From NCBI GenBank assembly GCA_018883485.1, contig VEQB01000036.1, positions 1 to 12,183 of the forward strand: a DNA stretch of 12,183 nt, written 5' to 3'. Under the pieces are notes generated by a model, which saw nothing but the letters and a program-made list of their open reading frames with translations, made no database searches and was not told where the DNA came from. This stretch comes from Bacteroidota bacterium (GTDB lineage Bacteria; Bacteroidota; Bacteroidia; UKL13-3). The translations under genes and the position numbers were made by a program. Below are positions 1 to 6,140 of this stretch, piece after piece; position 1 is the first letter of the stretch, and the number at the start of each line of letters is the position of its first letter.

Positions 1-224
1 GTATAGAAGGAGAAGGAAATGCGCGTATGCCGTTTTCAATTCGTTATTTTTTAACTGCCATTTTATTTGTAATGTTTGATGTGGAAGTTATTTTTATGTA
101 CCCTTGGGCAGTAAACTTTAGAGCTCTTGGTGCAGTTGGTTTTTATGAGATGTTGCTATTTGTAGGAACACTCCTTTTGGGTTTTGTTTATATCTGGAAA
201 AAAGGTGCCCTTAAGTGGGAATAA
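1..224 (+). CDS. nuoA: NADH-quinone oxidoreductase subunit A, 5' end cut by window edge
   Basis: This is the C-terminal part (73 complete codons from base 3) of the small membrane subunit that links the peripheral arm of complex I to the membrane arm next to NuoH and NuoJ. The reading frame is open to the left edge, and the residues just before the first ATG (IEGEGNAR, bases 3-26) match the position of the conserved loop that precedes the second membrane helix in NuoA. The ATG at 27 is therefore an internal methionine, not the start. The family signature RYFLTAILFVMFDVEVIF...PWA is clear, including the acidic FDVE stretch. Two hydrophobic helices are visible, and the family normally has three in about 120 residues, so roughly the first 45-50 residues are missing. 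nuoB follows after 18 bases. Identification is firm; only the start is unknown. Confidence 0.95.
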   Translation, partial: IEGEGNARMPFSIRYFLTAILFVMFDVEVIFMYPWAVNFRALGAVGFYEMLLFVGTLLLGFVYIWKKGALKWE

Positions 225-242
225 ACGTTTAAAATAAAGAAT

Positions 243-785
243 ATGTCTACTATACAATTAACAGAAGCCCCTGCCGGTATTGAAGGTCAAGGTTTTTTTG
301 CCACCAATTTTGAAAAGGCAGTTGGTTTGGCGCGCGCTAATTCTTTATGGCCGCTGCCTTTTGCTACAAGCTGTTGCGGTATTGAGTTTATGGCTACTAT
401 GGCTTCCAATTATGACTTGGCACGTTTTGGTTCAGAGCGTATTTCTTTCTCTCCGCGCCAAGCAGATTTGCTAATGGTGATGGGAACTATCGCGAAAAAA
501 ATGGGTCCGGTATTAAAGCAAGTTTACCTGCAAATGGCAGAACCCCGCTGGGTAATTGCCGTTGGTGCTTGTGCTTCTAGCGGTGGTATTTTTGATACCT
601 ACTCTGTTTTGCAAGGTATAGATAAAGTAATTCCTGTAGACGTTTATGTGCCTGGCTGCCCTCCGCGTCCAGAGCAAATTATAGATGGTATTACCAAAAT
701 TCAGGAATTGGTTAAAAATGAACCTTTGCGTCGTAGAAATTCTCCTGAATATAAAGCATTACTGGCCAGTTACGGAATTCAATAA
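243..785 (+). CDS. nuoB: NADH-quinone oxidoreductase subunit B, N2 cluster subunit
   Basis: This Q-module subunit carries the terminal [4Fe-4S] cluster N2, which hands electrons to quinone at the interface with NuoD and NuoH on the cytoplasmic face. The 180-residue length is typical. The four N2 ligands are visible: the tandem pair C44-C45 in ATSCCGIEFMA, C110 in VGACASSGG, and C139 in VPGCPPRPE. The stretch GSERISFSPRQADLLMVMGT (residues 63-82) is also strongly conserved in the family. The start at 243 gives a normal short N-terminal extension, and no good Shine-Dalgarno sequence precedes it, which is common in Bacteroidota. The TAA stop shares one base with the ATG of nuoC (TAATG), which suggests translational coupling. 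The identification is not in doubt. Confidence 0.98.
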   Translation: MSTIQLTEAPAGIEGQGFFATNFEKAVGLARANSLWPLPFATSCCGIEFMATMASNYDLARFGSERISFSPRQADLLMVMGTIAKKMGPVLKQVYLQMAEPRWVIAVGACASSGGIFDTYSVLQGIDKVIPVDVYVPGCPPRPEQIIDGITKIQELVKNEPLRRRNSPEYKALLASYGIQ

Positions 786-1291
786 TGAGCGAAGTAAATA
801 ACAATTACCTACTAAAAGAGCTTCAAGACAAATTTCCTAACGAAATACTTGAGGTTTCTGAGCCTTATGGCATGCTTACCCTTGTAGTAGAAACACATGC
901 GATTATAGATATTGTGGCTTTCTTAAAAGCACATAACACAATACAAATGAATTTTTTAACGGATGTGTGCGGCATTCATTTTCCGGATCAAACAGGAAAA
1001 GAACTGGGTACTGTTTATCATTTGCATAGCTTTACCAATAATATTCGCATTCGGTTAAAGTGTTTTGCCCCAGCAGAAAGCCCCGTTATCCCTAGCATAA
1101 CTTCGGTTTTTGAAGCAGCAAATTGGCAAGAAAGAGAAACCTTTGATTTTTATGGAATTGTTTTCGAAGGACATCCAAATTTGAAACGCATTTTAAACGT
1201 AGATGAAATGGATTATTTCCCTATGCGTAAAGAATACCCGCTGGAAGATCAAACTAGAACAGATAAAGACGATACTTATTTTGGAAGGTAA
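785..1291 (+). CDS. nuoC: NADH-quinone oxidoreductase subunit C (30 kDa type)
   Basis: This is a peripheral-arm structural subunit of the Q-module. It holds no cofactor and packs against NuoD, NuoB and NuoI. The 168-residue protein has the 30-kDa subunit signature at residues 116-137 (ERETFDFYGIVFEGHP, then NLKRIL), followed by the usual C-terminal stretch with FPMRKEYPLED. It is a free-standing gene, unlike the fused nuoCD of Escherichia coli. It overlaps nuoB by one base, and nuoD begins three bases after its stop. A purine-rich GGAAGG at 1283-1288, inside its last codons, could serve as the ribosome binding site for nuoD. Confidence 0.97.
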   Translation: MSEVNNNYLLKELQDKFPNEILEVSEPYGMLTLVVETHAIIDIVAFLKAHNTIQMNFLTDVCGIHFPDQTGKELGTVYHLHSFTNNIRIRLKCFAPAESPVIPSITSVFEAANWQERETFDFYGIVFEGHPNLKRILNVDEMDYFPMRKEYPLEDQTRTDKDDTYFGR

Positions 1292-1294
1292 CAC

Positions 1295-2491
1295 ATGGAA
1301 GAAACACTTACAGAATTTGATTATAAATCGGAGTATACCCAACTAAACCTTGGGCCTACACATCCTGCCACGCATGGTATCTTCCAAAATATTCTTACCA
1401 TGGATGGTGAGATTATAATAGAGGCCGAACAAACCGTGGGCTATATTCACCGTGCATTTGAAAAAATAGCAGAAAAACGCCCCTATTATCAGGTAACTCC
1501 GTTAACAGACCGACTCAATTACTGCTCATCGCCCATTAACAATATGGGATGGCACATGACGGTGGAGAAACTTTTGGGCGTTGAAACACCTAAGCGCGTA
1601 GATTATATGCGCATCATCATTATGGAGTTGGCTAGAATTTCCGACCATTTAATATGTAACTCTGTAATAGGAGTAGACGTTGGCGCCTTAACAGGGTTTA
1701 CCTACGTTTTTCAATGGCGTGAAAAAATTTATGATATCTATGAAGAAATTTGTGGAGCCCGCTTAACTACAAATATTGGTAGAATAGGAGGTTTAGAAAG
1801 AGATTTCTCCCCAGCTTGTATTCAGAAAATAAAGGAGTTTATCAAAGAATTTCCTGCGGCTTTAACAGAATTTACTAATCTTCTAGAACGCAATAGAATC
1901 TTTATGGACAGAACCATTGGTGCTGGTCCTATTTCTGTTGATAGAGCTTTGGCTTATGGCTTTACAGGCCCAAATTTGCGTGCAGCAGGTTTAGATTATG
2001 ATGTTAGGGTAATGAACCCTTACAGCAGTTACCAAGATTTTGATTTTATTATCCCAGTGGGCACACAAGGCGATACCTACGATAGGTTTATGGTGCGCCA
2101 ACAAGAAATGTGGGAAAGCTTAAAGATTGTTAAACAGGCTTTCGAAAATTTGCCTGAGGGTAAATTCTTTGCCGATGTTCCTGATTTCTTTTTGCCTCCA
2201 AAAGAAGAAGTTTACAATAACATGGAAGCCTTAATTTACCATTTTAAAATTGTGATGGGAGAGGCTGATGTTCCAGTAGGCGAGGTTTACCATGCAGTAG
2301 AAGGTGGAAATGGAGAGTTGGGTTATTATTTAGTAAGCGATGGTGGCAGAGCTGCATATCGTTTGCACTTTAGACGCCCTTGTTTTATTTACTACCAAGC
2401 TTACCCAGAAATGATTAAAGGTTCAACCTTAAGTGATGCTATTGTTACCATGAGTAGTATGAATGTAATTGCTGGAGAGTTAGATTCGTAA
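1295..2491 (+). CDS. nuoD: NADH-quinone oxidoreductase subunit D (49 kDa type)
   Basis: This is the quinone-binding subunit of the Q-module, related to the large subunit of [NiFe] hydrogenases, forming the quinone cavity with NuoB and NuoH. The 398-residue length is normal for an unfused NuoD. Conserved blocks appear in order: LNLGPTHPATHG (residues 17-28), a YIHRAFEK block near 50-57, TPLTDRLNYCSS (68-79), RIGGLERDFSP (163-173) and VEGGNGELGYY (335-345). H27 and Y76 correspond to the two residues known to contact the quinone headgroup (H38 and Y87 of Thermus Nqo4); their spacing of 49 is identical. The usual hydrogenase nickel ligands are absent, as expected. An 88-base gap containing a heptamer array follows before nuoE, the widest gap in the operon here. 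Confidence 0.98.
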   Translation: MEETLTEFDYKSEYTQLNLGPTHPATHGIFQNILTMDGEIIIEAEQTVGYIHRAFEKIAEKRPYYQVTPLTDRLNYCSSPINNMGWHMTVEKLLGVETPKRVDYMRIIIMELARISDHLICNSVIGVDVGALTGFTYVFQWREKIYDIYEEICGARLTTNIGRIGGLERDFSPACIQKIKEFIKEFPAALTEFTNLLERNRIFMDRTIGAGPISVDRALAYGFTGPNLRAAGLDYDVRVMNPYSSYQDFDFIIPVGTQGDTYDRFMVRQQEMWESLKIVKQAFENLPEGKFFADVPDFFLPPKEEVYNNMEALIYHFKIVMGEADVPVGEVYHAVEGGNGELGYYLVSDGGRAAYRLHFRRPCFIYYQAYPEMIKGSTLSDAIVTMSSMNVIAGELDS

Positions 2492-2492
2492 T

Positions 2493-2548
2493 AGACCATA
2501 GACGATAGTCCATAGTCCATAGACGATAGTCCATAGACCATAGACCAT
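2493..2548. repeat. Tandem array of eight 7-base repeats between nuoD and nuoE
   Basis: Eight contiguous heptamers of consensus AGWCSAT begin two bases after the nuoD stop and fill 56 bases without any slip in period. Three variants occur: AGACCAT (units 1, 7 and 8), AGTCCAT (units 3, 4 and 6) and AGACGAT (units 2 and 5). Variation is confined to positions 3 and 5. A longer 21-base period is also visible, because units 2-4 and 5-7 differ at one base only. Since 7 is not a multiple of 3 and the array lies outside both genes, it is noncoding. It ends in a CCATGG palindrome (2545-2550), but I find no stem long enough to call a terminator. Function is unknown. It could be a replication-slippage repeat or one copy of a dispersed intergenic repeat family. 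Confidence 0.9.
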
Positions 2549-2579
2549 GGGCTTTTAGTAAAATGAATAAAGAAAAACA

Positions 2580-3116
2580 ATGAGTGAGTTGAAATTTAGT
2601 AGTGAATCACTTGCTGTTATCGAAAAGATGATGGCAAGATATCCGGAAGGAAAGCATAAATCGGCCTTAATACCTGTTTTGCATTTGGCCCAAGCCGAAT
2701 TTGATGGGTGGTTAAGTCCGGAAGCAATGAATGCCGTTGCAGCTGCGTTAAAATTGCAACCTGTAGAGGTTTATGAAGTGGCTAGTTTTTATACTATGTT
2801 TAACTTAAAACCAGTTGGTAAATGCCTAATTGAAGTTTGCCGCACTAGCAGTTGTTGGTTAAGAGGCGCAAATGAAATTGTGGAGCACATTGAGAAGAAA
2901 CTAAATATTAAGGACGGTGAAACTACCGCAGACGGTATGTTTACCTTAAAAACGGTAGAATGTTTGGGTAGTTGTGGTACAGCTCCCATGATGATGATTG
3001 GCGCACAATTTCATGAGAATCTTAGCTATGAAAAAGTGGATGCCATATTAGCTACTTGCAAAACCGAGAACAAACGCAAAACTTATTTCGATAACGTTAA
3101 CATAGACCAGTATTAA
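2580..3116 (+). CDS. nuoE: NADH-quinone oxidoreductase subunit E (24 kDa type, [2Fe-2S] N1a)
   Basis: This N-module subunit has a thioredoxin-like fold that carries the [2Fe-2S] cluster N1a and partners NuoF at the tip of the peripheral arm. The 178 residues show the family layout: a helical N-terminal half with VYEVASFYTMFNLKPVGK (residues 64-81), then the ligands C87 and C92 (VCRTSSC) and C128 and C132 (CLGSCGTAPMM). The ATG at 2580 gives a normal N-terminus; upstream sequence is A-rich without a clear Shine-Dalgarno site. A six-codon mini-ORF starting at 2563 stops across this ATG. The C-terminal tail after about residue 160 (KTENKRKTYFDNVNIDQY) is polar and looks lineage-specific. nuoF starts five bases downstream. 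Confidence 0.97.
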   Translation: MSELKFSSESLAVIEKMMARYPEGKHKSALIPVLHLAQAEFDGWLSPEAMNAVAAALKLQPVEVYEVASFYTMFNLKPVGKCLIEVCRTSSCWLRGANEIVEHIEKKLNIKDGETTADGMFTLKTVECLGSCGTAPMMMIGAQFHENLSYEKVDAILATCKTENKRKTYFDNVNIDQY

Positions 3117-3121
3117 TAGCC

Positions 3122-4465
3122 ATGGGAAGAAAGTTATTATTAGCAAATGATCATATTCCTGGTATTCAAGGATACGATGTATACCGCCAAAATGGTGGAT
3201 ATAAGTCTGTAGAAAAGGCCATTAAAACCATGAGCCCTGAAACGGTGGTAGAAGAGGTTAAGAAATCTGGGTTAAGAGGCAGAGGTGGAGCCGGCTTTCC
3301 TACTGGAATGAAATGGAGCTTTTTAGCAAAACCAGAAGGCGTTGCGCGTTATTTAGTATGCAATGCCGACGAATCTGAACCTGGTACTTTTAAAGACAGG
3401 TATTTAATGTCGCGCATTCCACATATTTTAGTAGAAGGAATGATTACCTCTGGTTTTGCACTTGGTGCTACAGCCGGATATATTTATATAAGAGGGGAGT
3501 ATTTTTATATCGTTTCAATTCTAGAAAAGGCGATTGAAGAAGCTTATGCCAATGGATTCTTAGGAAAAAATATTTTAGGTTCGGGCTTTAATTATGACCT
3601 TTATGTTCATGTGGGCGCAGGTGCTTATATCTGCGGGGAAGAAACTGCCTTGTTAGAGAGTTTGGAAGGAAAGCGTGGAAATCCAAGAATTAAGCCGCCA
3701 TTCCCTGCAATTGCTGGTTTATATGGTTGTCCAACTGTTGTAAACAATGTAGAAACAATTGCTGCAGTTGTACCAATAGTAAATGATGGTGGTGATGCTT
3801 ATGCCTCGGTAGGAATTGGAAAATCTGCTGGTACCAAATTAATATCTGCTTCGGGGCATATTAACAAACCAGGGGTTTACGAAATTGAAATGGGAATTAC
3901 GGTAGAAGATTTTATTTACAGCGACGAATACTGCGGAGGAATTATCAATGGAAGAAAATTAAAAGCGGTTGTAGCGGGTGGTTCTTCTGTTCCTATTCTA
4001 CCCGCAGATAAAATATTAAATTTAGCCAATGGCGAAAAACGACTCATGTCGTATGAGAGTTTAGCCGATGGAGGTTTTGCCAGTGGAACCATGTTGGGTT
4101 CTGGTGGTTTTATTGTAATGGATGAAACCGCTTCTGTAGTAGAAAATCTACATACCTTTGCGCGCTTTTACCACCACGAAAGCTGCGGACAATGCAGCCC
4201 TTGCCGGGAAGGAACGGGTTGGATGGAGAAAATAATTCATAAGATTTTAGATGGACATGGAAACATGGAAGACATTGATTTGCTTTGGGAAATTCAATCT
4301 AAAATTGAAGGTAATACCATTTGTCCATTAGGTGATGCGGCAGCTTGGCCAGTAGCAAGTGCTATCAGGCATTTTAGAAGCGAGTTTGAGGAATATGTAA
4401 AAAATCCTTCGTCTCACAAAAAGGTTCGCCATTACGAATCAGTTAATCAATTGCAAAGCGCATAA
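3122..4465 (+). CDS. nuoF: NADH-quinone oxidoreductase subunit F (51 kDa type, NADH- and FMN-binding)
   Basis: This is the electron-input subunit of complex I. It binds NADH and FMN and carries the [4Fe-4S] cluster N3. The 447-residue length is normal. The glycine-rich FMN/NADH region reads GLRGRGGAGFPTGMKW (residues 50-65), followed by CNADESEPGTFKDR (80-93) and the GAGAYICGEETALLES block (165-180). The N3 ligands are C355, C358 and C361 (SCGQCSPCREGT) and C401 (NTICPLGDAA). The protein ends in a short polar tail. Its TAA stop shares one base with the ATG of the next gene, the nucleotidyltransferase, rather than leading into nuoG as expected for the operon. Nothing suggests damage to NuoF itself. 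Confidence 0.98.
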   Translation: MGRKLLLANDHIPGIQGYDVYRQNGGYKSVEKAIKTMSPETVVEEVKKSGLRGRGGAGFPTGMKWSFLAKPEGVARYLVCNADESEPGTFKDRYLMSRIPHILVEGMITSGFALGATAGYIYIRGEYFYIVSILEKAIEEAYANGFLGKNILGSGFNYDLYVHVGAGAYICGEETALLESLEGKRGNPRIKPPFPAIAGLYGCPTVVNNVETIAAVVPIVNDGGDAYASVGIGKSAGTKLISASGHINKPGVYEIEMGITVEDFIYSDEYCGGIINGRKLKAVVAGGSSVPILPADKILNLANGEKRLMSYESLADGGFASGTMLGSGGFIVMDETASVVENLHTFARFYHHESCGQCSPCREGTGWMEKIIHKILDGHGNMEDIDLLWEIQSKIEGNTICPLGDAAAWPVASAIRHFRSEFEEYVKNPSSHKKVRHYESVNQLQSA

Positions 4466-4773
4466 TGACTTATATTCAAACCCATATTAGCCAAGTTAAT
4501 GAACTTTGTAAGGAGTTTAATGTAAAAGAGTTATATGCTTTTGGGTCTGTTTTGGATGAAAGCAGGTTTTCGGAAAGTAGTGATATTGACATGATTGTTA
4601 AGTTCCAAGAAAATATTCCCATTGAAAATTATTTCGATTTATATTTTGATTTGGCAGATAAACTTGAGCATATTTTTAATAGAAAAGTTGATTTAATGAT
4701 CGCTAAAGAAATTAGAAATATATACTTAAGAAAAAGTATAGAAGCTACTAAACAATTAATATATGCTGCTTAG
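4465..4773 (+). CDS. mntA: MNT-type nucleotidyltransferase, antitoxin of a MntA-HepT (type VII) toxin-antitoxin pair
   Basis: This is a 102-residue minimal nucleotidyltransferase of the DNA polymerase beta-like fold. Characterised MntA proteins neutralise the partner HEPN toxin by transferring AMP units from ATP to a tyrosine on it. The active site is visible and intact: G27-S28 in AFGSVLDES, the metal-binding pair D40 and D42 in SSDIDMIV, and a third acidic residue D76 in RKVDLMIA. The GS-to-DxD spacing is 11 residues, one more than the commonly quoted GSX10DXD. The C-terminus (YLRKSIEATKQLIYAA) is typical of small family members, so the gene is full length. It overlaps the nuoF stop by one base and hepT by 11 bases. 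G+C is clearly lower than in nuo genes, suggesting separate origin. The class is well supported; the antitoxin role is inferred from the pairing. Confidence 0.9.
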   Translation: MTYIQTHISQVNELCKEFNVKELYAFGSVLDESRFSESSDIDMIVKFQENIPIENYFDLYFDLADKLEHIFNRKVDLMIAKEIRNIYLRKSIEATKQLIYAA

Positions 4774-5116
4774 GGTTCAAGCATATTTAGATGACATGCT
4801 AGATTCAGCTTTAGCAATTAAGATGCATACAAAAGGTATAACCTCTTATAGTAATTTTATTGAAAATAGATTGGTTTACAGAGCAGTTGAAAGGGAATTG
4901 GAAATTATTAGTGAGGCACTAATTAAGATTCGAGACGAGAATTATGAGATTAATATTGAAAATAAAAATAAGATAATTGGTTTGCGTAATAGAATAGTGC
5001 ATGATTATGGAAATACAGATTATGAAATTATTTGGGGCGTTGTATATTTACACCTAGATAACTTGATTTTAGAAATTGAGAGAGAGGTAAAGAAATTATT
5101 GGAACTTAATCACTGA
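4763..5116 (+). CDS. hepT: HEPN-domain ribonuclease, toxin of a MntA-HepT pair (DUF86 family)
   Basis: This is a 117-residue all-helical HEPN protein of the HepT/DUF86 family. The family catalytic motif RX4-6HXY is present as R75-N-R-I-V-H80-D-Y82, so the RNase site appears intact; Y82 corresponds to the tyrosine that MntA modifies in studied systems. Upstream, YLDDMLDSALAIKMHTKGIT (residues 8-27) and AVERELEIISEALIKI (41-56) match the usual helix pattern and show a full-length protein. The start at 4763 lies inside the end of mntA (11-base overlap); the family's N-terminus usually begins only a few residues before the YLDDML-like helix, which supports this start. Characterised homologues cleave tRNA or mRNA and arrest growth. 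Only 40 AT-rich bases separate it from nuoG. Toxic activity here is inferred. Confidence 0.9.
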   Translation: MLLRVQAYLDDMLDSALAIKMHTKGITSYSNFIENRLVYRAVERELEIISEALIKIRDENYEINIENKNKIIGLRNRIVHDYGNTDYEIIWGVVYLHLDNLILEIEREVKKLLELNH

Positions 5117-5156
5117 AAATATTTAGATTAAATTTTGGTGAATAATTGAATAGAAA

Positions 5157-6140
5157 ATGGCTAAAGTAACAATAGACGGAAAAACAATAGAAGTACCAGA
5201 TGGTACAACCATTTTGCAGGCTGCAAGAATGATTGGTCCAGATGTGGCACCTCCAACCATGTGCTATTATTCTAAACTAAAAACCAGTGGTGGCTATTGC
5301 CGCACTTGTTTGGTAGAGGTAACAAAAGGTTCTGAGAAAGATCCGCGTCCTATGCCAAAGTTAGTAGCTTCTTGCCGAACCAATGTGATGGATGGAATGG
5401 AAGTGGGTAATATTACTTCCGCAAAAGTAATTGAAGCTAGAAAAGGGGTGGTAGAATTTTTATTGTTGAACCATCCTCTAGATTGCCCTATATGTGACCA
5501 AGCTGGAGAATGCCACTTGCAAGATTTAGGATATGAGCATGGTTCGGCCAAAACCCGCACCGATTTTGAGCGCAGAACGTTTGAGAAAATTAGCCTTGGC
5601 GATAAGATTCAATTACACATGACGCGTTGCATCCTTTGCTACCGTTGTGTTAAAGTGGCCGATCAAATTACTGATGGCCGTGTGCATGGCGTAATGAATC
5701 GTGGCGATCATTCTGAGATTTCAACCTACATAGAAAATGTAATAGATAACGACTTCTCTGGAAACGTTATTGACGTTTGCCCAGTAGGGGCTTTAACAGA
5801 TAAAACTTTCCGCTTTAAAAGCAGGGTTTGGTTTACCAAGCCTGTAAATGCCCATAGAGATTGTGAGAAATGCTCTGGTAAAGTTAACCTTTGGTATAAA
5901 GGTGAAGAAGTATTAAGAGTAACTGGAAGAAAAGACCAGTGGGGTGAAGTGGAAGAGTTTATTTGCAATACCTGTAGGTTCGATAAAAAACAAACGAGCG
6001 ATTGGACCATTGAAGGACCAACCAATATAAATAGACATTCTGTTATTTCTGCCAACCATTACCAAGTGCTTAAAAAAGGCTCAGAATTTAAATTGAATGA
6101 TATTAAACCTATACCATTAATAGAAGGAGAAGGCGCATGA
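5157..6140 (+). CDS. nuoG: NADH-quinone oxidoreductase subunit G, short form
   Basis: This N-module subunit wires electrons from NuoF toward NuoI through several iron-sulfur clusters. Visible sites in order: a plant-type ferredoxin domain with C36, C48, C51 and C73 (cluster N1b); H106, C110, C113 and C119 (cluster N5); and C158, C161, C164 and C208 (cluster N4). A fourth region (C236, C239, C270, C273) sits where N7 binds in some bacteria. There the usual third cysteine of CxxCxxxC is V243, so normal N7 is doubtful. At 327 residues the protein lacks the large molybdopterin-oxidoreductase-like domain (E. coli NuoG is about 900). I believe this short form is usual in many Bacteroidota, and the clean overlap with nuoH argues against a recent frameshift. 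Confidence 0.95.
   Translation: MAKVTIDGKTIEVPDGTTILQAARMIGPDVAPPTMCYYSKLKTSGGYCRTCLVEVTKGSEKDPRPMPKLVASCRTNVMDGMEVGNITSAKVIEARKGVVEFLLLNHPLDCPICDQAGECHLQDLGYEHGSAKTRTDFERRTFEKISLGDKIQLHMTRCILCYRCVKVADQITDGRVHGVMNRGDHSEISTYIENVIDNDFSGNVIDVCPVGALTDKTFRFKSRVWFTKPVNAHRDCEKCSGKVNLWYKGEEVLRVTGRKDQWGEVEEFICNTCRFDKKQTSDWTIEGPTNINRHSVISANHYQVLKKGSEFKLNDIKPIPLIEGEGA
6124..6129 (+). promoter_or_regulatory. Shine-Dalgarno sequence for nuoH
   Basis: AAGGAG lies seven bases before the nuoH ATG, inside the last codons of nuoG, within a purine-rich run GAAGGAGAAGG. It is one of only two classical sites in the window and supports the start at 6137. It also encodes part of the NuoG tail, so the match could partly be coding coincidence. 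Confidence 0.5.

Noticed and set aside
27..29. ATG at 27 as the nuoA start
   Set aside because: It would leave a 65-residue protein lacking the first helix, and the in-frame residues before it continue the NuoA-like loop, so the gene extends beyond the left edge.
2493..2560. CRISPR array or rho-independent terminator in the nuoD-nuoE gap
   Set aside because: The 7-base units are contiguous without spacers, far shorter than CRISPR repeats. Only 3-4 base inverted pairs are present, and the T-run (TTTT at 2553-2556) is not preceded by a stable stem.
4443..5112. Shared 7-mer TTAATCA near both ends of the mntA-hepT insert (4443-4449 and 5106-5112), a possible target-site duplication
   Set aside because: The copies lie inside coding sequence of nuoF and hepT, are not at the exact insert borders, and a 7-base AT-rich match between two short regions is likely by chance. 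No terminal inverted repeats or transposase accompany it.
5121..5156. Possible Bacteroidota-type promoter before nuoG (TAAATTTT resembling the TAnnTTTG -7 element at 5129-5136)
   Set aside because: No TTTG-like -33 element at the expected distance upstream, and AT-rich spacers give such matches by chance. A promoter restoring nuoG expression after the insert is plausible but not supported by the sequence alone.
3..6133. Identical 14-base sequence ATAGAAGGAGAAGG at 3-16 (nuoA) and 6120-6133 (end of nuoG)
   Set aside because: Both copies are coding (IEGEG) in unrelated genes; purine-rich Glu/Gly codons explain the match, and the nuoA copy is not in front of a real start.
5157..6140. nuoG as a frameshifted or truncated pseudogene
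   Set aside because: All N1b, N4 and N5 ligands are intact, the stop overlaps nuoH cleanly with a Shine-Dalgarno site in place, and short NuoG forms are, as far as I know, normal in this phylum.
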